Shown in pieces: positions 1 through 6,457 of a stretch of DNA of 11,529 nt. The translations under genes and the position numbers were made by a program. The notes beneath the pieces were generated by a model. That model was given only the letters and a program-made list of their open reading frames with translations. It was not told the origin of the DNA and did not search any database. Origin of the DNA: Clostridia bacterium (GTDB taxonomy: Bacteria; Bacillota; Clostridia; Oscillospirales; Butyricicoccaceae); the NCBI GenBank assembly GCA_017396925.1, contig JAFQKM010000176.1, forward strand, positions 1-11,529. Reading direction: 5' to 3'. The first letter of the stretch is position 1. Every line of letters begins with the position of its first letter.

Positions 1-84
1 ACCGATCAGCAGCCCGCGAAACAGGATGGTGGACAGCAGCCCGTCGGAAAAGATCCCCTCTTCCCTTTTTCTCGGCTGCATCAT
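1..84 (-). pseudogene. Possible truncated P-type cation ATPase, membrane segment only (partial at window edge)
   Basis: Reading the minus strand from an ATG at 84 gives an open frame starting MMQPRKREEGIFSDGLL and running off the window edge. The pattern PR-x-x-E-x-IF-x-x-GL-x-x-x-I-x-x-x-GL-x-IG is what follows transmembrane helix M6 in calcium/proton-type P-type ATPases. The preceding conserved part of such enzymes (the catalytic domains and the ALALG-M-E-P stretch) is absent: upstream on this strand lies the antisense of the DUF1653 gene. No good Shine-Dalgarno precedes the ATG (GTGGACAG). I infer a 5'-truncated remnant, but only 28 codons are visible, so a short genuine membrane protein or a chance match remain possible. 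Confidence 0.4.
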
Positions 85-105
85 CTGTCCACGGGGGTAT
101 AAATC

Positions 106-342
106 ATGCAGGAAGTCTGTATCGGCGGCAGATACCGCCATTTCAAGAATAAAGAATACCGCCTGTTGGCCATCGCCGAGCATACCGAGACCGGCGAGAA
201 GCTGGTGGTCTATCAGGCCCTCTACGGCGAGCAGGCCGTCTGGGCCCGACCCTTCGATATGTTCTTCAGCCCGGTCGACCGCGGGAAGTATCCCGATGCA
301 GCCCAGCAGGATCGCTTCGAACTGATAGAGGAATCATTTTAA
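106..342 (+). CDS. DUF1653 domain protein, 78 aa
   Basis: A small soluble protein of the DUF1653 family, whose function is not established. The family is recognised by the N-terminal G-x-Y-x-H-(F/Y)-K-N-x-x-Y pattern (residues 7-19, GGRYRHFKNKEYR), then A-x-H-T-E-T-G-E-x-L-V-V-Y-Q-A-L-Y (residues 24-40) and the W-x-R-P-x-x-M-F region (about 46-53). Length is close to that of single-domain family members, so it looks complete. The start at 106 is preceded by a G-run (93-97) at 8-base spacing that can act as a weak ribosome binding site. No convincing promoter is visible upstream because that DNA holds the ATPase-like remnant. It ends just before a bidirectional terminator and is convergent with the dehydrogenase gene. 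Confidence 0.85.
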   Translation: MQEVCIGGRYRHFKNKEYRLLAIAEHTETGEKLVVYQALYGEQAVWARPFDMFFSPVDRGKYPDAAQQDRFELIEESF

Positions 343-352
343 ATAAGCAGGA

Positions 353-378
353 AAAAGCCGCCCATGTGGGCGGCTTTT
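353..378. terminator. Bidirectional rho-independent terminator
   Basis: GCCGCCC (357-363) pairs with GGGCGGC (368-374) across an ATGT loop, flanked by A-run and T-run, so it works in both directions. It serves the DUF1653 gene (+) and the convergent dehydrogenase gene (-). The stretch 379-504 is AT-richer and holds no gene that I can support. Confidence 0.85.
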
Positions 379-504
379 CCGTTTGGTGTGTGTGAAAGAT
401 TATGAGAGGAAAGAAGAAATATCAATAATAGCAACTCTTGAAGAATGATATTTTTTCGGGTTTGGTTTGGGATTTTTGTGGTGGAACCTGCGGGGAATGG
501 GGAT

Positions 505-1254
505 TTAGCTTCGGGCTGCGCCGTCGACCGCGAGGATATTGCCTGTGATATAGGAGGCCTCGTCGGATGCCAGGAACAGGAAGGCATTGGCGATGTCTTC
601 GGGCTGGCCAAGACGGCGGAGGGGGATCTCGGCGATCAGGGGATCGATAACGGCCTTGGGAACGGCCTTCATCATGTCGGTCTCGGTGATGCCGGGGGCG
701 ACGGCATTGACGCGGATGCCCTTGGGGCCAAGCTCGCGGGCCAGCGAACGGGTAAAGCCGTTGACGGCGAACTTGGAGGTGGGGTAGGCGATGCCGGCAG
801 GCTGACCGTGCTGGCCAACCATCGAGGATGTGTTGAGGATAACGCCGCTGCCGCGCTCGGCCATGTGTTCAACGATGGCGCGGGTGGTGTGGTACATGGC
901 GCGGACGTTCAGGTCGATGACCTTGTCGAAGGTCTCTTCGGTATATTTCAGGAAGGGGGTGCTTTCGGCCATGCCGGCGTTGTTGACCAGAATGTCAACC
1001 TTGCCGTAGGTTTCGATAACCTTATCGAATGTGGCCTTGACCTCTTCGTAATTGCTCAGGTCGGGACCGATGCCGCCAATGGTGGCGTCGGGAAACTCCA
1101 GGCGGAGCTTATCTACGGCCTTCTGGGCCGATGCGGGGCTGCTGGCCGCCAGAACAACGGTGGCGCCTTCCCGCAGGAAAGCCTGTACGGTGGCATAGCC
1201 AATGCCTCTCGAACCGCCGGTAACGATGGCAACTTTGTTTTCCAATCTCTTCAT
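505..1254 (-). CDS. Short-chain dehydrogenase/reductase, FabG/BaiA-like, 249 aa
   Basis: A cytosolic NAD(P)-dependent oxidoreductase of the classical SDR family, Rossmann fold. Visible motifs: TGGSRGIG dinucleotide-binding loop (12-19), PDL (64-66), NNAG (91-94), and the catalytic tetrad N116, S144, Y157 and K161 (YPTSK). The C-terminal FLFLASDEAS-x-ITGN-x-L-x-VDG block (about 226-245) is typical of 3-oxoacyl-ACP reductases and of the bile-acid enzyme BaiA. Arg16 in the glycine loop and no acidic residue at the end of strand 2 (VVLAASS) favour NADP(H), by family rule. Length is normal. The ATG at 1254 has an AGGAGG site (1263-1268). It is a single-gene unit away from any fatty-acid operon, so a housekeeping FabG role is not supported by context. 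Substrate (3-oxoacyl-ACP, hydroxysteroid, sugar or other) is undetermined. Confidence 0.9.
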   Translation of the reverse strand: MKRLENKVAIVTGGSRGIGYATVQAFLREGATVVLAASSPASAQKAVDKLRLEFPDATIGGIGPDLSNYEEVKATFDKVIETYGKVDILVNNAGMAESTPFLKYTEETFDKVIDLNVRAMYHTTRAIVEHMAERGSGVILNTSSMVGQHGQPAGIAYPTSKFAVNGFTRSLARELGPKGIRVNAVAPGITETDMMKAVPKAVIDPLIAEIPLRRLGQPEDIANAFLFLASDEASYITGNILAVDGAARS

Positions 1255-1305
1255 TTATAAGTCCTCCTCTATCCTACACCTTTTCGGTATCTTTTTCTTG
1301 TCTAA

Positions 1306-1334
1306 AGTATACCACGCGAGTATATGATTGTCAA
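1306..1334 (-). promoter_or_regulatory. Sigma-A-type promoter of the dehydrogenase gene
   Basis: On the minus strand there is a perfect TTGACA -35 box (1329-1334), a 17-base spacer and a TATACT -10 box (1306-1311) preceded by TGG, i.e. an extended -10. Predicted transcription starts near 1299, giving a leader of about 45 bases with an AGGAGG site. Within the spacer and -10 box, TATAC and GTATA half-sites flank a CGCG centre, which might be a repressor-binding site (inference). Confidence 0.85.
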
Positions 1335-1363
1335 CAGGTTTTTGAAATTTTTTTCTGCATACA

Positions 1364-1391
1364 AAAAGGCTGCCTTTCGGGGCAGCCTTTT
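1364..1391 (-). terminator. Rho-independent terminator of the G3E GTPase operon
   Basis: GGCTGCC (1368-1374) pairs with GGCAGCC (1381-1387) over a six-base loop. On the minus strand it is followed by a run of T (A-run at 1363-1367 on the plus strand). It lies 25 bases past the stop of the second GTPase gene. Confidence 0.85.
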
Positions 1392-1415
1392 ATACATGGA
1401 TATGAAATCATTTGA

Positions 1416-2357
1416 TCAGAACTGAACCAGCTCGGGATCGGGGCATTCGCAGGGCTCGACCGACTGCAGGTAGAGCATGGGGCCGTTGCCTTCGTAAAGC
1501 TCGATCTGCTCGACGCGGATCCTGGCGGTGACCTTGACCCAGTCGCGGGTATGGACCTTGTCGAGATACTCGGGGCCCATGCAGATCAGGCCGAGGAAGG
1601 AGATATCCTCTTCACAGCAGACCATAGCATGGCGGCCGGCCACAAAGCTGCCCTTGGGGAAGCGATTGTCCTTGGCCACGCGGCCGGTGAAGGTGACCGT
1701 CTTGCCGGCATAGCGCTCGGGATGCTCGAGGACGTCCACATAGAAGAAGGCAAACTCGTCGTTGCCGATGTCGAGATGCTCCAGCTTGAGGTCGAAGGGC
1801 GAGATGGTGCCGTCGTCGTATTCCTCGTCATGGCCGTCGACAAAGGTCATGAAGATCTCGGCACGGCGGTTGACCATCTTGAGGTTGCGCTTGCGCAGGC
1901 TCTGGGCCAGCTCATCGGTGCAGCGGTTGAAGACGATCATATCGGCAGCCATCAGCTTTTCCATCATGATGGCGCCCATATTCTTGACATACATGCCAAA
2001 GGTCGAGGCGTCGGCCATGCAGATCAGCTGATAGATGACCCAGTTGGCCGGCATATTGGCCTCAAACTTGGCCAGCTCCCACATACCGTTGTATTCCACA
2101 ACAATCTGATCGGGGCGGTATTTGCGCTCCAGCTCGTTGAGCTTGAAGACGTTGATCTCCTCTTCGTCCTCGATGACCTCCACCACAACATTGTTGGCCG
2201 CCAGCTGATCCATGGGGTATTCCTCCATGCCCTCTTCACAGAGCAGCAGCAGGGTGCGGCAGTCTTCGGTGAAGCGGGGGTCGGTCAGGGTATCGGTGGC
2301 AAACTTGGTTTTGCCCGAATCGAGGAAGCCCGAGAAGATGTATACAGGCATTTCCAT
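1416..2357 (-). CDS. G3E/CobW-family GTPase with YcgQ/DUF1980-like C-terminal domain, 313 aa
   Basis: An N-terminal CobW-type P-loop domain (about 1-170) is joined to a different C-terminal domain (about 200-300). The P-loop is GFLDSGKT (10-17). VVEYNG (86-91) stands where CobW proteins have I-E-x-S-G, and NRCTD (144-148) where they have NKxD. The metal-binding GCICC motif found in most members is missing: the equivalent region reads LLLLCEEGMEEY. The C-terminal part, FYVDVLEHPERYAGKTVTFT followed by GRV, FPKGSFVAGR and VCC (246-248), resembles the C-terminal domain of TIGR03943/DUF1980 (YcgQ) proteins, a predicted OB-like fold; a CEC pair (303-305) ends the protein. The usual CobW C-terminal domain is absent. 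It is the second gene of an operon, 25 bases after the His-rich GTPase, and is preceded by AAAGGAAA. A role in metal delivery is inferred from family and partner; the substrate is unknown. Confidence 0.85.
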   Translation of the reverse strand: MEMPVYIFSGFLDSGKTKFATDTLTDPRFTEDCRTLLLLCEEGMEEYPMDQLAANNVVVEVIEDEEEINVFKLNELERKYRPDQIVVEYNGMWELAKFEANMPANWVIYQLICMADASTFGMYVKNMGAIMMEKLMAADMIVFNRCTDELAQSLRKRNLKMVNRRAEIFMTFVDGHDEEYDDGTISPFDLKLEHLDIGNDEFAFFYVDVLEHPERYAGKTVTFTGRVAKDNRFPKGSFVAGRHAMVCCEEDISFLGLICMGPEYLDKVHTRDWVKVTARIRVEQIELYEGNGPMLYLQSVEPCECPDPELVQF

Positions 2358-2382
2358 AAAAAGCGGTTTCCTTTATTTAAGA

Positions 2383-3549
2383 TTAGGCGCGTGTATCGAA
2401 GAGGGCCTTGATGGCGGCTTCGTCGATCTTGGAGCCGATGACGCAGAGGCGGCCGGTATAGTCGGCAGCACCGGTGCGGACCTCGGCCTCGCCGGGGGTA
2501 TAGTCGAAGTGATACCAGGTGTTTTCGGCGTCCGAAGCGGGGACGATGCCCTTGGCGCGCAGGACCATGCCATACTTACCCGAATCATCCAGCTCTTCGA
2601 GGATGTGCATCAGCTCAGCCTTGGAGAAGGGAGAAGCGGTCTCGTGACCCCAGCTGGTGAAGACTTCGTCGGCATGATGATGGTGATGATCGTGGCCGCA
2701 GGAGCACTCGTGATCGTGGTCATGGTCATGGCCGCATTCGCACTCATGGTCGTGGTCATGGTGATGGCCGCATTCGCACTCGTGGTCGTGGTCATGGTGA
2801 TGGCCGCATTCGCACTCATGGTCGTGATGCTCATGGTCGTGGCCGCAGGAGCATTCGTGGTCGTGATGCTCATGGTCGTGGCAACCACAGCTGCAATGCT
2901 CGTCGTGCTCGTGATGGTGATGCTCCAGCTCGTGCATCAGCTCGTCGGCCAGAGAATGGCCGGTCATGGCCTCGAGGATCTTATCGCCCGAGATCTGATC
3001 CCAGGGCGTGGTGATGATGGGGGCATTGGGGTTGTGCTCGCGCAGCAGCTCGACCATGGCATTGATCTTGTCGGGGGTCATGTTCTGGGTGCGGCTGAGC
3101 AGGATGGTGCCGGCATATTCGATCTGGTTGGCAAAGAACTCGCCAAAGTTCTTGAGGCAGATCTTGCAGCGGGGACCGTCGACAACGGCGATCGAGCTGC
3201 CCAGCTCCATCTCGACTTCCTTGGCGGCGTCGATGACGGCCTTGGTGACGTCCGACAGCTTGCCGACGCCCGAGGGCTCGATGATAACGCGGTCGGGGTT
3301 AAACTCGGTGACGACCTGCTTGAGGGCCTTGCCGAAGTCGCCGACCAGCGAGCAGCAGATGCAGCCCGAGTTCATTTCTGTGATCTCTACGCCGGCCTCC
3401 TTGAGGAAACCGCCGTCGATGCCGATCTCGCCGAACTCGTTCTCGATCAGGACGATCTTTTCGCCCTTGAGGGATTCGTCGAGCAGCTTCTTGATGAGGG
3501 TGGTCTTACCGGCGCCGAGGAAACCGGACACGATGTCGATTCTTGTCAT
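2383..3549 (-). CDS. G3E/CobW-family GTPase metallochaperone with long His/Cys-rich repeat, 388 aa
   Basis: A COG0523 GTPase, a family of metal insertases and chaperones (cobalt, zinc, nickel, iron). Domains in order: P-loop GFLGAGKT (9-16); ENEFGEIGIDGGFL switch region (36-49); GCICC metal site (62-66); IEPSG (90-94); a degenerate guanine-specificity motif SRTQN (152-156) in place of NKxD; the His/Cys-rich insert (210-292); and a CobW C-terminal domain (about 310-388, FSKAELMHILEEL then the RAKGIV strand). The insert holds 36 His and 13 Cys in 83 residues, far beyond the usual short His stretch of family members. It is the first gene of a two-gene operon with its own promoter (3597-3624) and an AAAGGAAG site (3556-3563). 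Metal identity cannot be told; zinc is the commonest guess for this family, nickel or cobalt are possible. Confidence 0.93.
   Translation of the reverse strand: MTRIDIVSGFLGAGKTTLIKKLLDESLKGEKIVLIENEFGEIGIDGGFLKEAGVEITEMNSGCICCSLVGDFGKALKQVVTEFNPDRVIIEPSGVGKLSDVTKAVIDAAKEVEMELGSSIAVVDGPRCKICLKNFGEFFANQIEYAGTILLSRTQNMTPDKINAMVELLREHNPNAPIITTPWDQISGDKILEAMTGHSLADELMHELEHHHHEHDEHCSCGCHDHEHHDHECSCGHDHEHHDHECECGHHHDHDHECECGHHHDHDHECECGHDHDHDHECSCGHDHHHHHADEVFTSWGHETASPFSKAELMHILEELDDSGKYGMVLRAKGIVPASDAENTWYHFDYTPGEAEVRTGAADYTGRLCVIGSKIDEAAIKALFDTRA
2674..2922 (-). repeat. In-frame tandem repeat coding the His/Cys-rich metal-binding region
   Basis: Codons 210-292 of the upstream GTPase. From codon 231 there are five consecutive units starting HEC(S/E)CG, of 13, 12, 12, 12 and 13 residues (39, 36, 36, 36 and 39 bases; 2674-2859). 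Each unit gives a Cys-x-Cys pair and four to seven His. The three 12-residue units are almost identical in DNA, so the array is likely to vary in copy number by slippage or unequal recombination. Confidence 0.9.
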
Positions 3550-3596
3550 AGTAGACTTCCTTTCTGCGATAGGGGTGCGATTTTTCCTTCCCTTTT

Positions 3597-3624
3597 ATTT
3601 TAGCCCTATTTTTTAAAAATGCAA
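3597..3624 (-). promoter_or_regulatory. Predicted promoter of the G3E GTPase operon
   Basis: On the minus strand, TTGCAT (3619-3624), a 16-base spacer and TAAAAT (3597-3602). It lies between the ABC-transporter terminator and the start codon at 3549, giving a leader of about 40 bases. No clear Zur-like or other metal-regulator palindrome was recognised. Confidence 0.6.
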
Positions 3625-3636
3625 GCCGTACAGACG

Positions 3637-3671
3637 AAAAGGCAGCGCCTTTTGGGGAAAGACGCCGCCTT
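3637..3671 (-). terminator. Rho-independent terminator of the ABC importer operon
   Basis: On the minus strand GGCGGCG (3669-3663) pairs with CGCTGCC (3647-3641), one G-U pair, followed by TTTT. It lies 20 bases past the stop of the binding-protein gene and separates that operon from the GTPase operon on the same strand. A shorter AAAAGGC/GCCTTTT hairpin (3637-3653) overlaps it. Confidence 0.7.
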
Positions 3672-3691
3672 CTGGTTAGAAATAACTTACT

Positions 3692-4732
3692 TTAATTGGC
3701 TGTATTTGCCTTTTCGGCAAAGGAATTGTCGACGATGGCCTTGAAATCGACCCGTCCGTCCAGCTCGCCGGCCGTCTCCATAACGGTCTCCAGACGTTCG
3801 AAGGCCTCCTGCTTCATGACCGGGGTGGCGTTCCAGGCGTCGATGTCCTTATGCCGCTGGGTGACGGTGGTCAGCACATCAAGGTCGCTGTCGGGGAACT
3901 GGGGCGCGATGGCCTCGGCGATCTCCCGGGCCGAATGTTCCTGCACCCAGACCTGCCCGCGGGCCATGGCGTCGGTGAAGCGCTGGATGACGTCGGTGTT
4001 TTCGGTCATATAATCCTTGGCGGCACAAAAGGCGGTATAGGGGATCTCGCCGCTTTCCTGGCCGATGGAGGTCAGAATATACCCCTTGCCGGCCTCAACG
4101 ACCTCGGTGGCGGTCGGCTCGAAAAGGGCAACATAGTCGCCGGTGCCGCCCGTAAAGGCGCCGGCCATCATATTAAACTGCACCGAGGTATCCACATTGG
4201 CGTCTTCGTGGGGGATCACACCGTTCTGACGCATGACATACTCCAGTGTCATCTCGGGCATACCGCCCTTGCGGCCGCCGATGATGTGGGCGCCCCGCAG
4301 CAGCTCCCAGTCGAAGGGGAGGTCTTCGCGGCCCACAAGGAAGGAGCCGTCGCGCTTGGTCAGCTGACCGAAGACGACGGGATGGTTTTCGCGGCCCTCC
4401 TTAAAGACATAGATGGCCGCCTCGGGACCGGCCAGGCCGATCTCCGACTGTCCGGTCAGCACAGCCGTCATGACCTTGTCGGCGCCGCCGCCGTTGGTCA
4501 GCTCGATCTGCAGGCCCTCCTCTTCAAAAAAGCCCAGCTCCAATGCGGCATAGAAGGGGGCATAGAAGACCGAATGGGTGACCTCGCAGAGGCTGATCCT
4601 GGTCGGCTCGGCCGGCTTTTCGGGGGCAGGCTCGGCAGCAGGGCGGTCGGAGGATACCGAATCACGGCCGCAGGCGGCCAGGGGCAGAAGACCCAGCAGA
4701 ACTGCGAGGGTCAGGGCAAAAAATTTTTTCAT
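3692..4732 (-). CDS. ABC transporter substrate-binding lipoprotein, NitT/TauT (NMT1-like) type, 346 aa
   Basis: Extracytoplasmic solute-binding protein that captures the substrate for the permease encoded upstream. MKKFF followed by a hydrophobic stretch and lipobox LAAC gives a lipid-anchored Cys21. Residues 22-44 are a Pro/Ala/Glu-rich tether. The binding domain starts near 45, with YAPFYAALELGFFEEEGL (57-74), the signature of NMT1/SsuA/TauA proteins, then TAVLTGQSEIGLAGPEAAIY (89-108). The CCCFC motif of thiamine-pyrimidine binders is absent. The ATG at 4732 overlaps the permease stop as ATGA and has AGGAG at 4740-4744, so translation is coupled. Substrate could be a sulfonate, a vitamin precursor or another small organic anion; sequence does not decide. 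Confidence 0.9.
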   Translation of the reverse strand: MKKFFALTLAVLLGLLPLAACGRDSVSSDRPAAEPAPEKPAEPTRISLCEVTHSVFYAPFYAALELGFFEEEGLQIELTNGGGADKVMTAVLTGQSEIGLAGPEAAIYVFKEGRENHPVVFGQLTKRDGSFLVGREDLPFDWELLRGAHIIGGRKGGMPEMTLEYVMRQNGVIPHEDANVDTSVQFNMMAGAFTGGTGDYVALFEPTATEVVEAGKGYILTSIGQESGEIPYTAFCAAKDYMTENTDVIQRFTDAMARGQVWVQEHSAREIAEAIAPQFPDSDLDVLTTVTQRHKDIDAWNATPVMKQEAFERLETVMETAGELDGRVDFKAIVDNSFAEKANTAN

Positions 4733-5556
4733 ACTGTCACTCCTATATGTTTTTTAAGCAGCTTTTCCAGCTGCAGGATGCCTTGATACATCAGGGCGGC
4801 GGCTGCGGCCAGGATGAGCACGGTGGTCATCACCAGATCCATCTGGAAGACCTGCGAGCCATAGACGATTAGATAGCCCAGCCCGGCCCGCGAGACCAGA
4901 AACTCGCCCATGATGACGCCGACCCACGACAGGCCCACATTGACCTTGAGGGCATTGATCATGGCCCCGAAGCCCGAGGGCAGCACCAGCTTGAGGAAGG
5001 TCTGCAGCCGGGTGGCCCCCAGCGTCTGCATCAGGCGCAGCTTTTCGGCTTCCACCGAGCGGAAGGCCTGGTGCATATCCAGAATGGTGACGATGAGGGA
5101 GATGGCCAGGGTCATGGCGATGATCGAGCCGACGCCGGCCCCCATCCATACGATAAAAATGGGGCCGAGGGCCGTCTTGGGCAGGGCGTTGAGCACCACA
5201 AGGTAGGGGTCGAGGATGCGGGACAGGAAGGGGCTCCACCACAGCAGGGTGGCTGCCAGCGTACCGGCCAGCGTGCCCAGCGTGAAGCCGACCACGGTTT
5301 CCAGCACCGAGGTGCCGGTGTGCAGCAAAAGCTCGCCGCTGCGGCCCATGCGCAGCAGGGTGGCCCAGATGCGGCAGGGACTGGAAAAGATAAAGGGGTC
5401 GATCCACCCCAGCCGGGCCGCCAGCTCCCACAGCAGGAAGAAGCCCACCAGCAGGGCGGCACGCAGGCCCCAGACCGCCTGCAGGGTGCGTTTTTCCCGC
5501 TGCAGCCACCGCAGACGGGCGGGGGAGGGATGATGCATCGGTTCAGACATGGACAT
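4729..5556 (-). CDS. ABC transporter permease, NitT/TauT (SsuC/TauC-like) type, 275 aa
   Basis: Integral membrane subunit forming the import channel, presumably as a homodimer. Hydrophobic segments are visible near residues 31-48, 85-107, 118-138, 142-160, 205-222 and 240-260, about six helices. The EAA loop that docks on the ATPase reads EAEKLRLMQTLGATRLQTF (169-187) with LP at 192-193, the normal E-A-A...G...LP spacing. I chose ATG 5556. A TTG at 5559 is only one base from the AAGGAG site (5561-5566) and is too close; ATG 5550, ten bases away, is an equal alternative that removes two residues. The start overlaps the end of the ATPase gene by about 14 bases. Confidence 0.9.
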   Translation of the reverse strand: MSMSEPMHHPSPARLRWLQREKRTLQAVWGLRAALLVGFFLLWELAARLGWIDPFIFSSPCRIWATLLRMGRSGELLLHTGTSVLETVVGFTLGTLAGTLAATLLWWSPFLSRILDPYLVVLNALPKTALGPIFIVWMGAGVGSIIAMTLAISLIVTILDMHQAFRSVEAEKLRLMQTLGATRLQTFLKLVLPSGFGAMINALKVNVGLSWVGVIMGEFLVSRAGLGYLIVYGSQVFQMDLVMTTVLILAAAAALMYQGILQLEKLLKKHIGVTV

Positions 5557-6301
5557 CAAGCTCCTTCCACAGGTCGTTGAAATAAAGGCGGAAATCGGGA
5601 TGGTCGCGCCGCTCCATGGGGGAAAGTCCCCAGAGGGAATCGAGGGTATGGAGGCTTTTGACCCTGCCCGGCCGTCGGGTCATGACGACGATGCGGTCGG
5701 ACAGCGCCACGGCCTCGGAAATATCGTGGGTGACCATCAGGGCGGTCTTGCCCTCGGCGCGGATGATGGCATGGATGTCGGCCGATACGGCCAGACGGGT
5801 CTGGTAGTCGAGGGCCGAGAAGGGTTCGTCGAGCAGCAGCAGGTCGGGGTCGCGGGCCAGGGTGCGGATGAGGGCACAGCGCTGGCGCATGCCGCCCGAA
5901 AGCTGATCGGGGGTGCTTCTGAGAAACTCCCCCAGTCCATACCGCTCGAGCAGGGCCCGGAGGCGGGCCTGCCGCTCGGGGGTGTTTTCGTGCTGCAGCT
6001 CGAGCCCCAGGGTCACATTGCCCCAGACGGTGCGCCAGGGGAAGAGGTGGTCCTTCTGCAGCATATAGCCCACCCGCGGCGAGGGGCCTTCGATGGGAAC
6101 CCCATCCAGCAGCACCCGTCCTTCGGTGGGCCTTTCCAGCCCGGCCAGGATGGAAAGCAGGGAAGACTTGCCGCAGCCCGAGGGGCCGACCAGACAGACG
6201 AACTCTCCCTGCCCGATGCCGAAGGAGAGATCCCGCAGGGCCTCGGTCTCGCCGCCGGGGCTCTGGTAGGTCAGGCCGACCTGTTCGATTTGTATCATCA
6301 T
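5543..6301 (-). CDS. ABC transporter ATPase, NitT/TauT (SsuB/TauB-like) type, 252 aa
   Basis: Cytosolic nucleotide-binding subunit that powers the importer. All motifs are intact: Walker A GPSGCGKSS (39-47), Q-loop LQKD (81-84), signature LSGGMRQR (134-141), Walker B LLLLDEP (154-160), D-loop SALD (162-165) and H-loop THD (191-193). FPW after the Q-loop (87-89) is typical of the nitrate/sulfonate/taurine group. A GTG at 6325 in the same frame was rejected because it lies upstream of the AAAGGAG site (6313-6319); ATG 6301 is 11 bases after that site. It is the first gene of the operon ATPase-permease-binding protein, all with overlapping ends. Confidence 0.93.
   Translation of the reverse strand: MMIQIEQVGLTYQSPGGETEALRDLSFGIGQGEFVCLVGPSGCGKSSLLSILAGLERPTEGRVLLDGVPIEGPSPRVGYMLQKDHLFPWRTVWGNVTLGLELQHENTPERQARLRALLERYGLGEFLRSTPDQLSGGMRQRCALIRTLARDPDLLLLDEPFSALDYQTRLAVSADIHAIIRAEGKTALMVTHDISEAVALSDRIVVMTRRPGRVKSLHTLDSLWGLSPMERRDHPDFRLYFNDLWKELDVHV
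5561..5566 (-). promoter_or_regulatory. Ribosome binding site deciding the permease start
   Basis: AAGGAG on the minus strand, inside the 3' end of the ATPase gene. It is 1, 4 and 10 bases from TTG 5559, ATG 5556 and ATG 5550, so one of the two ATGs is used. Confidence 0.7.
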
Positions 6302-6312
6302 TCCATTGGAGG

Positions 6313-6319
6313 CTCCTTT
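6313..6319 (-). promoter_or_regulatory. Ribosome binding site deciding the ATPase start
   Basis: AAAGGAG on the minus strand, 11 bases before ATG 6301 and downstream of the in-frame GTG 6325, which excludes the longer reading. Confidence 0.7.
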
Positions 6320-6355
6320 CTGCACAGTTGTAAAGATAAAACGGGATGTGGGAAA

Positions 6356-6390
6356 GGCTTTTGAAAAGCCCTCTGCTTCATCTTATGAAG
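6356..6390 (-). other. Two adjacent hairpins upstream of the ABC importer operon
   Basis: The region between the terminator at 6458-6494 and the ATPase start has two small inverted repeats: CTTCAT/ATGAAG (6376-6390, three-base loop) and GGCTTT/AAAGCC (6356-6370, three-base loop). They could be structure in the 5' leader or regulator sites. I found no TPP-riboswitch consensus (CTGAGA, GAACCTGA) and no convincing promoter here. Confidence 0.4.
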
Positions 6391-6457
6391 AAAGGGGAGG
6401 GAGGTGACAGCAAAAACAGCTTTTCCAATGGGCAAAATGGAAACAAATGCAGAAAAC

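Noticed and set aside
445..1260. 271-aa plus-strand open frame over the dehydrogenase
   Set aside because: Antisense of a gene with a full SDR motif set and strong promoter.
2674..2859. Regular 36-39 base repeats that could suggest a CRISPR array
   Set aside because: No spacers separate the units and they translate in frame into HECECG-type His/Cys repeats within a GTPase.
2212..3603. 463-aa plus-strand open frame with a strongly hydrophobic valine/methionine/alanine stretch
   Set aside because: It is the antisense of the GTPase genes; the hydrophobic stretch is the complement of His/Asp codons, and it has no ribosome binding site.
6302..6325. N-terminal extension of the ABC ATPase from GTG 6325
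   Set aside because: The ribosome binding site lies downstream of that codon, and the conserved domain begins right after ATG 6301.
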